A DNA stretch of 64,000 nt. Source: Pseudomonas californiensis. Lineage in GTDB: Bacteria; Pseudomonadota; Gammaproteobacteria; Pseudomonadales; Pseudomonadaceae. Where the stretch lies: contig NZ_JAGTPK010000011.1 of NCBI RefSeq assembly GCF_021147775.1, forward strand, positions 143,479 through 207,478. Reading direction: 5' to 3'. This document shows, in pieces, positions 53,986 to 64,000 of the stretch. The first letter of the stretch is position 1. Each line of letters begins with the position of its first letter. The translations under genes were made by a program, and so were the position numbers. The notes below the pieces were generated by a model. That model did not search any database. It saw only the letters and a list, made by a program, of their open reading frames with translations, and was not told where the DNA came from.

Positions 53986-56598
53986 CTAGGCACACTCACA
54001 GACGATACAGCCAGCGCCATCAAGCGTGACATGGAGCTGACTGACAGGCTCGCATCGCGACATGGCGTCCAGCAGACGGTCAGCGATGGCGGGTGTCACA
54101 CAGGTATCAAGGACGTGATCGATCATTCGAGCACCGCTGTCGCCGGACGAGCAGCGTTCAAGCACACAGGTGACCAGCGTCGGCGAAAGGCTTAATGACA
54201 CGCCTCGGTTTTGCAGACGATCACCCAGGCGATTCAGCTTTATGTCGACCAGTTCGCGAAGCACCTCGTTTCCAATCGGGTAATACGGCACCACAGACAT
54301 TCGAGCCAGCAATGCAGGCTTGAAGTGCGCGCTCAACAACGGTCTGATTTCCGCTTCCAGCACGCCGACGTCAGGTCGTTGCTGATTGTGGCAGAGTGCA
54401 CTGATTCGCTCGCTGGCCAGGTTGGAGGTCATCAGGATCAATGTGTTGCGGAAGTCGATCTCTCGCCCCTCCCCGTCATTGACCACACCCTTGTCGAAGA
54501 TCTGATAAAACAGATTGAGTACATCGGGGTCGGCTTTTTCGACCTCGTCGAGCAGGACCACTGAATAAGGCTTATGCCGCACGGCTTCGGTCAGCATGCC
54601 GCCCTCGCCATAACCGATGTATCCTGGAGGCGCGCCGATCAGCCGGGACACGGTGTGCTTTTCCTGAAATTCGGACATGTTGATGGTGGTCAGAAAGCGC
54701 TCGCCGCCATACAGCAGATCAGCCAACGCAATTGCCGTCTCGGTCTTGCCCACACCGCTCGGGCCAACCAGCAGGAAGACGCCCACCGGCCCCTCTGGCT
54801 TGTTCAAACCCGCTGCAACTGCCCGCATGGCCCGATCAAGCGCTTGAACTGCCTGATCCTGCCCACGAATGCGCGCTCGCATATTGCTGGCAAACGTCGC
54901 GACCGTTGCACTGTACTCCTGAGTCAGCTGTGAGCGCGGAACGCCAGTCCATGCGCTGACCACGTCTGCGACCATCGTCGGGCAAACTTCGACACTCACC
55001 AATCGTTCGGTGGGGGGGATATCAGCGAGAGTCTTGTAGAGCAAGGCCTGTTCGGCTCTCAGCTCAGTCAGCTCAAGTTCGGATACCATTGCCAGCGGCG
55101 CTGGAGATGCGTCTACCGGACTAGCCTGGTATTGCGATATCTGCCGACGCAGGTCAAGCACTCTGCCGGCAGAAATACGTTGCTCATTCCAGCGACTCTC
55201 CATCAGGACGGCCTGCGTACCGAGTTGCTGCAACTGAACCGTCAGGGTATCCAGAACGTTCTGATCCACAGACAAACCTGCCGCTGCGTCACGAGTCATT
55301 GCTTCCAATTGGCGCTGCCCCCGAACACATTCGGTACGAAGGCTCTCAAGCTGCTCGGGCAGCGCGGCCAGTCCGATACGAACACGCGCACAGGCCGTGT
55401 CGAGCAAGTCCACAGCCTTGTCAGGCAGTTGTCTGCCACTGAGATAGCGAGCCGAGAGACGGGCCGCGGCGACCACCGCATCATCACGCAGATAAACGCC
55501 GTGGCTCTTTTCGTAAATCGGCGCCAGCCCACGCAAAATAGTAATGGCCTGATCAACCGTTGGCTCAAGCACCCGGACCGGCTGAAAGCGACGGGCCAGC
55601 GCCGGATCCTTCTCGAAATATTTCTTGTACTCAGACCACGTGGTGGCAGCGATTGTCCGCAGCTCCCCACGTGCCAGAGCAGGTTTCAGCAAGTTGGCGG
55701 CGTCGGAGCCACCGGCTTGCCCACCCGAACCAATCAGCGTGTGGGCTTCGTCGATAAACAGGACGATGGATCGAGGCGAAAGTCTTACTTCGTCCATGAC
55801 GCCCTTCAGGCGTCGCTCGAACTCCCCCTTGATGCTGGCTCCCGCCTGAAGCAGGCCCATGTCCAGCGACAGCAGCTCTGCACCCTGCAATGACTCCGGC
55901 ACCTCCCCCCGGACGATCTTCAACGCCAGACCTTCGACAATCGCAGTCTTGCCGACACCGGCCTCGCCGACCACAATCGGGTTGTTCTTGCGCCTGCGGG
56001 ACAGGATGTCGATCATCTGACGAATCGAGTCGTCACGGCACAGCACCGGATCAATTTCTCCGTCACGTGCCTGACGTGTCAGGTCATGGGTGAAGCGCGC
56101 CAGCAAGGATTCCTGTTCGAGGCTCGCGGCGCCCGCACCGGATGCGGGTTGTTCACTCAGGGCGAAATCGCGCAGACGATCGCTGTCTATTCTGGCCAGC
56201 AATGGCTGGTAACGGCTTCCGGCATAGCGCAAGGGATTACGCAGGACTGCAAGGATCAAAGCGGCCTGATCAATGTGGTTTTGCCCCAGTTCCAGAGTGG
56301 CCACCAGCAAGGCGTCCTGAAGCCATTGAACAAGCTCGGGAGCGAAAACAGGGTTGCAGGTCGCGCTGTGTTCGATTGCAGGCTGCAACTCGCATGTCAG
56401 TTGCGCATGTTCGACCCCTGCATCTTTCAGAGCACGGGCCAGCAAGCCCTGAGGCCGGTCCAGCAATGCCTGCAACAGGTCTTCCACTAGAATCCTGCTT
56501 CCACCACGGGCCACGCAACGCTCTGCCGTACCTTCCAGGTCTTGCCGGGTCACAGCGTCCAGCGCCTTGACCAGTTGTTGCAGATCCACGTTGATCAT
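53986..56598 (-). CDS. tssH: T6SS sheath-recycling ATPase ClpV (TssH)
   Basis: 870 residues. ClpB/HSP100 class: Clp-N repeats (residues 1-150), AAA1 with GEAGVGKTA and VLFIDEAHT, a short middle region and AAA2 with GPSGVGKTE and [11 protein letters not shown]. It disassembles contracted TssB/TssC sheath. The ATG at 56598 has GGAG six bases ahead; an extra ten residues from 56628 are less likely. Confidence 0.94.
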   Translation of the reverse strand: MINVDLQQLVKALDAVTRQDLEGTAERCVARGGSRILVEDLLQALLDRPQGLLARALKDAGVEHAQLTCELQPAIEHSATCNPVFAPELVQWLQDALLVATLELGQNHIDQAALILAVLRNPLRYAGSRYQPLLARIDSDRLRDFALSEQPASGAGAASLEQESLLARFTHDLTRQARDGEIDPVLCRDDSIRQMIDILSRRRKNNPIVVGEAGVGKTAIVEGLALKIVRGEVPESLQGAELLSLDMGLLQAGASIKGEFERRLKGVMDEVRLSPRSIVLFIDEAHTLIGSGGQAGGSDAANLLKPALARGELRTIAATTWSEYKKYFEKDPALARRFQPVRVLEPTVDQAITILRGLAPIYEKSHGVYLRDDAVVAAARLSARYLSGRQLPDKAVDLLDTACARVRIGLAALPEQLESLRTECVRGQRQLEAMTRDAAAGLSVDQNVLDTLTVQLQQLGTQAVLMESRWNEQRISAGRVLDLRRQISQYQASPVDASPAPLAMVSELELTELRAEQALLYKTLADIPPTERLVSVEVCPTMVADVVSAWTGVPRSQLTQEYSATVATFASNMRARIRGQDQAVQALDRAMRAVAAGLNKPEGPVGVFLLVGPSGVGKTETAIALADLLYGGERFLTTINMSEFQEKHTVSRLIGAPPGYIGYGEGGMLTEAVRHKPYSVVLLDEVEKADPDVLNLFYQIFDKGVVNDGEGREIDFRNTLILMTSNLASERISALCHNQQRPDVGVLEAEIRPLLSAHFKPALLARMSVVPYYPIGNEVLRELVDIKLNRLGDRLQNRGVSLSLSPTLVTCVLERCSSGDSGARMIDHVLDTCVTPAIADRLLDAMSRCEPVSQLHVTLDGAGCIVCECA

Positions 56599-56608
56599 GG
56601 ATAACTCC

Positions 56609-57616
56609 TCAAAAAATCGGTCTGCCAATTACTACTAAGCCATCGGCCTCTTCGCGCCCCAGCCATGTGGTCCAGCCGAGGTGACACGTGTTCATCTCGC
56701 CGATGCGCAGCGACCGGATGTCTTCATGAAGCAGTTGCAGGCAGATGTCGTAATCCAGGGGATCACGCAGCGTGAACCGCACCAGCGCGCCCAGTGGGGA
56801 ATAGCCCGAGCCGGTCGGTAGAAATTCATGAAAGCGGTCCCAGCCAAGCTGCTTGATGTGTACGCGAAACTTGCCACTGCGGTCGCGAACCCGCTCGCCC
56901 AGCACAGCATCCTCACCCAACTGATGATTGGCTTTACCCAGGCGATTGAGCTGCGTTCGCGAAATACTTACCGAGCGCTCGACACACTGTTCAATGAACA
57001 AAGCGGGATGTTTGAAGTAGTAACGCAGTACAGCCTCGACCAGCGCCGCCGAGTGCGCCCGCAAACTCAACAGCCCCAGATAAGGCAATAGCCGCTTCCA
57101 GTTAAGCGCTTTCGCATCACGGATCCTGCTGCCGCCCAATCCAATCAATGCAAACAATTGTTCGGAGAACGGGTCACGTGCACCGTTCAGGAACATCGCG
57201 TGATAACGGTACTTGCGCCATACAGGCACCATCAGTTTTTGCAGCCTATGGTGAAAAACATCCATGAAGTCACGCGTCGTGTTGATCTTTTCGCTGTACC
57301 CCAACGCTTGTTCTGCATAAAAAACCGGTAACGGCGACGCCGCACCAATCAGGCCGATAACGTTGAGGCGCAGCTTTACGCGTAACAGCCCGTGCTCTTC
57401 AAATACCTCCAGCCGATCAATGTCGCTGCCCGGGAACCCGAAACTCGGGTTGGCCTGGAGCTCAAGAAAATCATGAAGCTGTTCCTCATTCAGACCAGGG
57501 TAAATCTCAGCCAGCGAGTTCAGAATCAGCGGTATCGCCTGGTAGATGGAATACTCACGGACCACTGGGCCGAGTGCTGCTAAAGCAGCGGTTGCAGCCC
57601 CATGCGTGGCGTCCAT
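56609..57616 (-). CDS. tssG: T6SS baseplate protein TssG
   Basis: 335 residues. VasB/ImpH family; QEGLDFLE-like N-terminal segments (EEQLHDFLELQANPSFGFPG) and the C-terminal TTWLGRE are typical. It forms the wedge with TssF, TssE and TssK. The ATG at 57616 follows AAGGAGG and overlaps the TssF 3' end by 37 bases. Confidence 0.9.
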   Translation of the reverse strand: MDATHGAATAALAALGPVVREYSIYQAIPLILNSLAEIYPGLNEEQLHDFLELQANPSFGFPGSDIDRLEVFEEHGLLRVKLRLNVIGLIGAASPLPVFYAEQALGYSEKINTTRDFMDVFHHRLQKLMVPVWRKYRYHAMFLNGARDPFSEQLFALIGLGGSRIRDAKALNWKRLLPYLGLLSLRAHSAALVEAVLRYYFKHPALFIEQCVERSVSISRTQLNRLGKANHQLGEDAVLGERVRDRSGKFRVHIKQLGWDRFHEFLPTGSGYSPLGALVRFTLRDPLDYDICLQLLHEDIRSLRIGEMNTCHLGWTTWLGREEADGLVVIGRPIF

Positions 57617-59367
57617 TGATACATTCCTCCTTGAGTACTTTTGACCTGCAATTCATGAAACGAGTTGAGGCTGGCGTACAACGCGAAAAACTCGTTGATG
57701 ACCGACGCGAACAGAAACAGATGGCCTTCGCCCACATAGCCACTGGGGTCGATGACCAGTTCGGTTTTTACACCCCGCAATGGGAGGCCCTGATACAAAC
57801 GATCAACCGATTCATGGCGAATCGATTTAAGGGCGTTCATGAGATGCTGGCTGATGCGCTCTGCCTGCTGGTCGTGATGGCGAGGCAAGTCATAGGTTTC
57901 AAGAATGACTTTCAACGCATCGACGTTCGCCAGCGACAGGTAGTTGAGTGACATGTTGCTGATCACCCGCCAGAAAAAATCACGGTCAATGGGCGGGGGA
58001 TAACTGGGAGTCGCTTTGGTTATATTGCGAAACTTCAAAAAGTCTGGTGTACCTTCACAAGACCGACAGATTCCGCCCGCGCTGATCCGCGCAGGCAAAT
58101 CATGATTGGTGCACGTCAGTTCAATCGAGACTGTTTCAAGCGGCTGTGCTCCGCGCTGGCCAAAACTGAGGTAGGTATCAAGACCGTCGTGGTGCAGCGA
58201 CGGCTTGTGTCTGACACTGTAATGGCCACAGTCGGCCTTGGCTCCGAATGCAGGATCATGCTCGAATGATTCAAAGGGCACATAGTGCTGATAGCCCAGC
58301 CCACCCGGCTGCCACCCGGTAACTTTGTCGACCGAATAAACGCCGCAACTTCCCTGACCTTCATGTGAAGGGCTAAGCAGGTATTCGTCCTGCCTGGCAT
58401 CAGCGAGAACAGGTATGGCGTCCTGCTTGAAAAGATTCACCACGGGCGTGCAATACAGCTTCACATTGTCGATCGTCGGGCGCAGGTTCTGAATGTCACT
58501 GCTCGCCATGTCAAAAACCAGTTGCACAGCGCGAGTCTGTTCAAGCACCTCACCCGTCAACGAACCCAGCACCTCAAACCCTGATACATCGACAAACAGA
58601 AACTTCTCCGGAAAGAAAAAATACTCCTGCAAGTAGCGATACCCCCTGAACGTATTCAACGGATAAGGAATCAGCGCTTCATCTTCAGCAAAACCGACCG
58701 GCCTGACCTGATCGACAGGCACGTCGAGCTCAATGATGTTTGCGCTGTTGTCGAGCAGAGGCGCGCCCTGCGCATCAAGGGGAATCAACCTTATACTCAA
58801 CAGCTTGCGCAGCAGTCCAAGATACAACTCCTGACTGACCATCCGATCACCCGCGAGATGCAACCGCACCCGACGCAAATCCAGATCACCCAGGTTGCCG
58901 TCGCAGTTGAGCTCCAGCTGCACTTTTATTACCGCCCCCTCACCGTAAGCCGAGCAATCAAAACGCGTCAGCTTCAACGGCAAAACCTCCGTCGCAAAAC
59001 AGGTACGAAAGCGGCAGATCTGGCCGCTGACAGGCTCGCTCTCCACCGGGGTATCGCGCTCGACGGTCAATCCGGGTCCAGGACGATCCAATGGGTCGAA
59101 CTGAAGCATGCTGACCGAAGGCAGCGGTCGCATGTAGTTCGGCCATAACAACTGCATCAACGAATGAGTCAGCTCGGGCAAATCATCATCCAGCTTCTGA
59201 CGCAAGCGACCGGTCAGAAAAGCGAACCCCTCCAACAATCGTTCTACATCCGGATCTTTTCCAGGCTGGCCGAGAAACGGAGCCAGGGCCGGATTGCGCT
59301 CGGAAAAACGGCGACCCAATTGACGCAACGCCGTCAGCTCATTCTGGTAGTACTGGTTGAAAGACAC
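57580..59367 (-). CDS. tssF: T6SS baseplate protein TssF
   Basis: 595 residues, VasA/ImpG family. It opens with NQYYQNELTALRQLGRRFSE and has FAFLTGRLRQKLDDDLPEL soon after, as in all TssF. Baseplate wedge partner of TssG. Starts with GTG at 59367; overlaps tssG. Confidence 0.92.
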   Translation of the reverse strand: MSFNQYYQNELTALRQLGRRFSERNPALAPFLGQPGKDPDVERLLEGFAFLTGRLRQKLDDDLPELTHSLMQLLWPNYMRPLPSVSMLQFDPLDRPGPGLTVERDTPVESEPVSGQICRFRTCFATEVLPLKLTRFDCSAYGEGAVIKVQLELNCDGNLGDLDLRRVRLHLAGDRMVSQELYLGLLRKLLSIRLIPLDAQGAPLLDNSANIIELDVPVDQVRPVGFAEDEALIPYPLNTFRGYRYLQEYFFFPEKFLFVDVSGFEVLGSLTGEVLEQTRAVQLVFDMASSDIQNLRPTIDNVKLYCTPVVNLFKQDAIPVLADARQDEYLLSPSHEGQGSCGVYSVDKVTGWQPGGLGYQHYVPFESFEHDPAFGAKADCGHYSVRHKPSLHHDGLDTYLSFGQRGAQPLETVSIELTCTNHDLPARISAGGICRSCEGTPDFLKFRNITKATPSYPPPIDRDFFWRVISNMSLNYLSLANVDALKVILETYDLPRHHDQQAERISQHLMNALKSIRHESVDRLYQGLPLRGVKTELVIDPSGYVGEGHLFLFASVINEFFALYASLNSFHELQVKSTQGGMYQWTPRMGLQPLL

Positions 59368-59426
59368 GACTTGCCCACCGGATAATTTGAAAACAGGGAT
59401 CGATATTTGTACTGCCGGAAACAGCG

Positions 59427-59840
59427 TCAGGTGTGAATCACCCTGACCTCGCCACTTGAGCCCAGGTTGGCGGTGAACTTCACCGCCCTCTTCACTCCGC
59501 CTACCTGCAGTGAAGCCTTGATACCGAACGCACGCCTGAGCGGGTCATTGTCTTCGTTGAAAGCCGTTACAACGACATCGGTCAAACGCGGTTCGTAGCG
59601 CTGAATGAGCGCTTCAATAGCCAGCCGAGCCTGAGTCCGCGTTTCGTTGAGACTCAGCTTCATATCGTTCAGGTCTGGGAGGCCGTAGTCAGGCACTGTC
59701 TGCACACTGCCAACGCGCACACTCAGCATCTTGCCAAGGTGGGCGCTGACAGAGCGCATCACACAGCTTTCTCGATCCAGCGGATCTGATGCGTCAGGCT
59801 CTTTGAGAAGCCGCTCGAACAGGCTGCCTTCGCGGCTCAT
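59427..59840 (-). CDS. tssE: T6SS baseplate protein TssE (gp25-like)
   Basis: 137 residues from the ATG at 59840 (GGAG seven bases ahead). GPW/gp25 fold with EPRLTDVVVTAF before the C-terminus. It starts sheath polymerisation at the baseplate. A longer in-frame start at 59903 overlaps tssC and is rejected. Confidence 0.87.
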   Translation of the reverse strand: MSREGSLFERLLKEPDASDPLDRESCVMRSVSAHLGKMLSVRVGSVQTVPDYGLPDLNDMKLSLNETRTQARLAIEALIQRYEPRLTDVVVTAFNEDNDPLRRAFGIKASLQVGGVKRAVKFTANLGSSGEVRVIHT

Positions 59841-59856
59841 CTCAGCGCTCCGCTGT

Positions 59857-61332
59857 TCATTCCTTATCCATCTTCCCCACCAGGGAAAGCGTGATATCTG
59901 CACCCATGTATTTGAAATGAGGACGGACGTTCAAACTCACACGATACCAACCTGCCTCACCTTCAACGTCACTGACCGTGACCTGCGCGGAACGCAGCGG
60001 ACGCCTTCCGCGCGTTTCCGCACTGGGGTTGTCCTGATCAGCGATGTACTGACGAATCCACTTGTTCAAATGGAGTTCAAGGTCCGCGCGCTCCTTCCAG
60101 GACCCGATCTGCTCTCGCTGCAGAACCTTGAGGTAATGCGCCAGCCGGTTGATGATCATCATGTAAGGCAGTTGCGTGCCCAGCTTGTAGTTGAGCTCAG
60201 CGGTCTTGCCTTCCGGGCTGTTGCCAAAGAATTTGGGCTTCTGCACGGAACTGGCCGAAAAGAACGCGGCGTTGTCGCTGCCCTTGCGCATGGTCAGCGC
60301 AATGAAACCTTCTTCGGCCAGTTCGTATTCACGACGATCCGACACCAGTACCTCGGTCGGAATCTTGGTCTCGATTTCACCCATACTGTGAAATCGATGC
60401 AATGGCAGGTCATCGACCGCACCGCCGCTCTGTGGCCCGACAATATTCGGGCACCAGCGGACCTTGGCAAAGCTGTCAGTCAGTCTGGTGGCAAACGCAT
60501 ATGCTGTGTTGCCCCATAGATAATGCTCATGGTCAATCGACACGTTTTCTCTGTAAGCAAAACTCTTGACCGGATTTTCTTCCGGATCGTACGGGCTGCG
60601 AAGCAGGAAACGCGGCACCGTCAATGCGAAGTAACGAGCGTCTTCGTGCTGACGAAAGCTCTGCCACTTGGTGAATTGGGGACCGTCGAAATGATCCTTG
60701 AGGTCCTTCAGATCCGGCAGACCGGTGAATTGATCAAGACCGAAGAAACGCGGACCTGCTGCAGCAATAAACGGGGCGTGGGCCATGCAGGCGACGCTGG
60801 AAACGTACTGCATGGTTTTGACATCGGGGGCGCTGGGCGAAAAGAAATAGTTGGCAATGATCGCGCCGACTGGATTACCGCCGAACTGGCCGTATTCTGC
60901 CGTGTATACATGCTTGTACAAACCCGACTGCATGACCTCCGGCGAGTCTTCGAAGTCTTCCAGCAAGTCCTGCTTCGAAACACTCAACAGCTCGATCTTG
61001 ATGTTTTCACGGAAGTCAGTGCGATCAACCAGCAGGTGAAGTCCGCGCCAGGATGACTCCAGCGTCTGAAACTCGGGATGGTGCAGAATCTCGTCCATCT
61101 GAAGGCTCAGTCTGGCGTCGATTTCAGTGATCATACGGTCAACCAACGCCTTTTTCACGGGCTCCTGGCTGTTATGTGGCTTCAGCAATTCTTCGATGAA
61201 AGCCGCCACGCCGCGCTTGGCGATGTCATAAGCATCTTCACCAGGGGCGAGCTTGGTCTGCGCAATAATCTGATCGAGAATTCCGTTGTCCAAAGCTTGA
61301 TGACTGTTCTGTTGTGCAGGGTTGGTGCTCAT
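59857..61332 (-). CDS. tssC: T6SS sheath large subunit TssC (VipB)
   Basis: 491 residues, expected length. ESSWRGLHLLVDRT and FGNSPEGKTAELNYK-like segments match the family. It assembles with TssB into the contractile sheath. ATG at 61332 with AGGA nine bases ahead, 22 bases downstream of tssB. Confidence 0.94.
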   Translation of the reverse strand: MSTNPAQQNSHQALDNGILDQIIAQTKLAPGEDAYDIAKRGVAAFIEELLKPHNSQEPVKKALVDRMITEIDARLSLQMDEILHHPEFQTLESSWRGLHLLVDRTDFRENIKIELLSVSKQDLLEDFEDSPEVMQSGLYKHVYTAEYGQFGGNPVGAIIANYFFSPSAPDVKTMQYVSSVACMAHAPFIAAAGPRFFGLDQFTGLPDLKDLKDHFDGPQFTKWQSFRQHEDARYFALTVPRFLLRSPYDPEENPVKSFAYRENVSIDHEHYLWGNTAYAFATRLTDSFAKVRWCPNIVGPQSGGAVDDLPLHRFHSMGEIETKIPTEVLVSDRREYELAEEGFIALTMRKGSDNAAFFSASSVQKPKFFGNSPEGKTAELNYKLGTQLPYMMIINRLAHYLKVLQREQIGSWKERADLELHLNKWIRQYIADQDNPSAETRGRRPLRSAQVTVSDVEGEAGWYRVSLNVRPHFKYMGADITLSLVGKMDKE

Positions 61333-61353
61333 ACATTCACATCCTGTTGTGGA

Positions 61354-61860
61354 TCAAACGCCTTGTTCAGACGCTGCATCAAGGCCCAGCTCTTTCAGTA
61401 CTCGATGCCGTGACTGGTCATCCATCAAGACACTTTCAATAGCCTTGCGAAAAGCGGGTGTGTTACCCAGAGGCCCTTTGAGCGCCATCAGCGCTTCGCG
61501 CAGCTCCATGAGCTTTTTCATTTCAGGAATCTGCTCGACGAGATTGGCCGGATTGAAGTCCTTCATACACGTCACGTTGATGCGCACCGACAGATCCATA
61601 CCGTCACTGCTTTCATCCAGCCGATTGCGGACACTCAGAGAAAGTGCCAACTCCTGCTTCTCGAGCACATCATCGAAGTTATTTTTGTCGACACTGATCG
61701 ACTTGCGATCTTCGAGCTTGCGCTCATCACTGCGCTGAACAAAATCACCCAGAACCAGAAGTTTCAACGGCAGCTCAACTTGTTGCTGAACGTCACCCGT
61801 TGCTGGTTTGAATCTAATGTTTACGCGTTCTTTGGGCGCGATGGAGCCTTCTTTGGCCAT
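61354..61860 (-). CDS. tssB: T6SS sheath small subunit TssB (VipA)
   Basis: 168 residues. Opens with GSIAPKERVNIRFKPATGD and continues LPLKLLVLGDFVQR, the family core. Partner of TssC in the sheath. ATG at 61860 with AAGGA six bases ahead. Confidence 0.94.
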   Translation of the reverse strand: MAKEGSIAPKERVNIRFKPATGDVQQQVELPLKLLVLGDFVQRSDERKLEDRKSISVDKNNFDDVLEKQELALSLSVRNRLDESSDGMDLSVRINVTCMKDFNPANLVEQIPEMKKLMELREALMALKGPLGNTPAFRKAIESVLMDDQSRHRVLKELGLDAASEQGV

Positions 61861-61888
61861 GAATTTTCCTTGATTAAAATTGAACTGC

Positions 61889-63442
61889 CTAGTTTTTACC
61901 CAGCACGGTTTCCAGATCGTGATAACACAACCGTCGATACACGTCCTTACCCAGACTGGAATCGTTATTTTGCGGAAGCCGTTGATAACACAGGTGCAAT
62001 AAGCGCCAGACGTTTAAAACAACATCAGGCTCCCATGCGTGAAGATCAAGTGCCTGAATCTGCTGATCCAGCATTTCAAGTTGCACTCTGGCCAACTCGT
62101 ATTTCTTCGCTTCGTAACAGATACGGGCCAGCGTAAACTGCCAATAAAAACAGGCTCTACCGCCACGAGCATCACCAATGTGCTGCTTGATGATACTGAC
62201 CGCGGCTCTGAAGCCGCCTCCCCGTAAACCGGGTACAAGTTCATGATAAACTGCATCCCAGGTGGGCTGTTCATCCACACCCGAAGCACTTGTAACAGGC
62301 TGTGAAGGCATTACAATTGGCAATACGTGAGCGGCTATCCAGTCCCGGGTTTCAGTGTCGGCAAACGGCTGGCCGTCCTGAAAGCGCAAATCGATAAGTG
62401 TCGGTATCCGTTGCAGCAACACCGCCAACTGAACTTCAACTTCTTCCGCTGCCGAGTCGGCATTCAAACCTTTCAAGCACTCCCAGACAATGCGTTGACC
62501 TTCCAGCCAGAACGGGCATCCCGTCAGACTGGACTCGACCCGTACAATCAAATCTGCGTAATGACCTTGTTCAAGCCGCTCCCTGTAAATCTTCACGCCG
62601 TCTGACGGCACGCCGCGCAGTTCGGTAATACCGTCGGCATTACTGGGAGGCGCATTCTCGATATCCAGCCAGAGTACGGTCCGGTTCAGTCGCAAGGCAC
62701 GCAAGTCTGTTGTCTTTTGCTGCAACCACCATGCTGTGAGGCAATAAGCAGACTCTCGATGGGCGCTCCACGCCTGACGAGCATCTTTTTCGCTGCCTAT
62801 GGCTTGGCTTTTCGAAAACAGTTGAGTCGCCACATGCCTGACCTGCTCTGTGACGGTCGGCCTTGCTTCCTCGTTCTGGGCAGCCTGTTGAATGACGCGT
62901 GTCAGTCGACGCCGCAGTGGCAACAACAGAGGAGCATCATTGATCAAATGGCGACCCAGCAGGTCATCCAGATCCCCCAGATAAACGGCCAGTTTCTCGA
63001 ACAGCGACCGCTGCTTTTTTATCGATACGTCTTCAATCGGAATCTTTTCAAGACGCGAGAACAACCATCCCATCGCGGCTGCACGAGTTCTCGACTTGCG
63101 GGGATGTAATACTTGCCACCGTTGCTCACAAAGCCAGTGCAACAACCCCATGCCGGCCAGCAGACCTGGAAACGAATCACATTGATAGAGCGCCCACACC
63201 AGCCAGCACGCAACTCGCAGATCCTTGGATTGTTCGCAAAGAATAGACTCACATCCCTGTCGAACCTTGATCCAGTCAACGTTGCTGCTGCGCAAACCCG
63301 ACTCGGTAATATTGAGCTCAGCTTCCAACGCATCGAATTCCGGCGAAAAACGAATATCTTCTCCTGCGTCGTCAAGCCCGTTTATTGGACGCTGTGCAAC
63401 ACCAATAAACTGATTCAAGAGTTGATCCAACTGAGCCACCAC
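61889..63442 (-). CDS. tssA: T6SS protein TssA
   Basis: 517 residues. ImpA_N domain at the N-terminus (CESILCEQSKDLRVACWLVW) and a long C-terminal part with a VasL/VasJ-type helical end (FYWQFTLARICYEAKKYELA). It coordinates sheath assembly. The start is GTG: 63442, or 63439, which has AAGGA seven bases upstream. First gene of the operon; tssB follows after 28 bases. Confidence 0.87.
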   Translation of the reverse strand: MVAQLDQLLNQFIGVAQRPINGLDDAGEDIRFSPEFDALEAELNITESGLRSSNVDWIKVRQGCESILCEQSKDLRVACWLVWALYQCDSFPGLLAGMGLLHWLCEQRWQVLHPRKSRTRAAAMGWLFSRLEKIPIEDVSIKKQRSLFEKLAVYLGDLDDLLGRHLINDAPLLLPLRRRLTRVIQQAAQNEEARPTVTEQVRHVATQLFSKSQAIGSEKDARQAWSAHRESAYCLTAWWLQQKTTDLRALRLNRTVLWLDIENAPPSNADGITELRGVPSDGVKIYRERLEQGHYADLIVRVESSLTGCPFWLEGQRIVWECLKGLNADSAAEEVEVQLAVLLQRIPTLIDLRFQDGQPFADTETRDWIAAHVLPIVMPSQPVTSASGVDEQPTWDAVYHELVPGLRGGGFRAAVSIIKQHIGDARGGRACFYWQFTLARICYEAKKYELARVQLEMLDQQIQALDLHAWEPDVVLNVWRLLHLCYQRLPQNNDSSLGKDVYRRLCYHDLETVLGKN

Positions 63443-63985
63443 TTATTCCTTACCAATGACTGGTTTAAAAAGAGAGTTGACTGTCGGCGCCCTCTTGCAG
63501 AAGGCCAACACTAAGGTTGTACAATTTTTTTCACAAGCCTATTTTTCAACGCCTGATAAATATCAGACTTTTCCTACAAGCCAGAAAAAATTAAATGTAG
63601 GAAATCGAGAATAATCTGGTTACCCGACACACAGTCACCTTGCCAGTTCACGAATGACAACAAACGGGCAAGTGCGCAAAAAAATGCGCACCAAAAAAGC
63701 CAGAAACAGTTGAAAAATGCCTGAAACCTACGACATACCGGGTTGAATAACACGTGCGCAAGTGCTGACAGCAGCTGGCACAATATTGCGCAGTCTCTGA
63801 TCCGCCCGCCAGCCAAACCCATAAGAACTTGACGAACAACTTGCCTTACGGCTTGTTCTATCAGGGACCTGAAAACTGGCATGGTCCTTGTAAGAACAAC
63901 GGTAACCGCTCCATTAACCCCACATTCAAAGCACTAAGCTAATGCCAGATGCTGGGCTCCCGATTCTCTCAGGAGCCCATCGATC
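63443..63985. promoter_or_regulatory. T6SS operon upstream region with inverted repeats
   Basis: About 540 bases with no convincing gene. Inverted repeats seen: CTGATA-AA-TATCAG (63553-63566), TTCCTACA/TGTAGGAA (63571-63603), GTGCGCA-A6-TGCGCAC (63672-63691), and TGGGCTCC/GGAGCCCA (63953-63979). A plus-strand TGGCATGGTCCTTGTA (63877-63892) resembles a sigma-54 -24/-12 element with two deviations. The minus-strand tssA promoter must lie here. Confidence 0.5.
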
Positions 63986-64000
63986 ATGATGCGACCCGAC
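63986..64000 (+). CDS. Possible 5' end of a gene running off the window
   Basis: ATG at 63986, and a second ATG at 63989, with AGGAG ten bases before the first; only the first five codons are inside the window. A sigma-54-like element lies about 95 bases upstream. Hcp, or another T6SS gene or a regulator, is possible, but nothing in the five codons identifies it. Confidence 0.25.

Noticed and set aside
63775..63790. TGGCACAATATTGC as a sigma-54 promoter
   Set aside because: The GG and GC doublets are separated by nine rather than ten bases, which abolishes sigma-54 recognition in known promoters.
63574..63882. 102-codon hydrophobic minus-strand frame upstream of tssA
   Set aside because: Lacks a ribosome binding site, contains the inverted repeats of the control region, and has odd Phe/Trp/Cys composition.

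Overview
This is a contiguous GC-rich chromosomal window whose gene content, codon bias and synteny point to a fluorescent pseudomonad, most likely the Pseudomonas syringae group. The indicators are a P. aeruginosa HSI-II-like type VI secretion locus, DNA polymerase II, an AraFGH L-arabinose importer, LysR/GntR-controlled catabolic units, and a short IS5-type miniature element. No rRNA, tRNA or CRISPR array was seen. The species call is inference.

Layout. 1-6.7 kb: scattered housekeeping and unknown genes (HhH protein, small lipoprotein, CAP-domain protein, BtrG-like protein, M42 peptidase, MBL-fold hydrolase, APC permease), closed by a bidirectional terminator. 6.9-13.7 kb: L-arabinose unit with araH, araG and araF, an SMP-30 lactonase and a FadR-type regulator on the minus strand, and a secreted aldose 1-epimerase on the plus strand. 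Three copies of an ATAGT-N3-ACCAT-like site lie in its two control regions. 13.9-16.65 kb: a zinc/metal ABC importer behind a Zur-type palindrome, with a 43-residue membrane protein encoded first. 16.6-27.99 kb: a sulfur-amino-acid uptake and catabolism unit. It holds a rhodanese/C-S lyase fusion interrupted by an amber codon, a cysteine dioxygenase-like cupin, a polar amino acid ABC importer with two tandem binding proteins, an aminotransferase and a FAD oxidase, with a divergent LysR regulator.

28.0-35.3 kb: a LexA-box-preceded DNA repair pair (radical SAM plus TIGR03915-like protein), a miniature element at the stop codon of a PhzF-like gene, a LysE exporter, a sirtuin, and DNA polymerase II. 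35.5-43.9 kb: a membrane diguanylate cyclase/phosphodiesterase, CBS and DUF4174 proteins, an acetylornithine-type aminotransferase with a divergent LysR regulator, two GNAT acetyltransferases, a phosphodiesterase and a small membrane protein.

43.95-63.44 kb: a single minus-strand T6SS operon in the order tssA-tssB-tssC-tssE-tssF-tssG-clpV-sfa-small lipoprotein-fha-tssJ-tssK-tssL-tssM-stk. This is the HSI-II order, but the phosphatase gene expected between tssM and the kinase is missing. Hcp, VgrG and effectors are not in the window. The last 0.56 kb is a non-coding control region rich in inverted repeats. Many genes overlap by ATGA/GTGA junctions, supporting translational coupling within the arabinose, zinc, sulfur and T6SS units.
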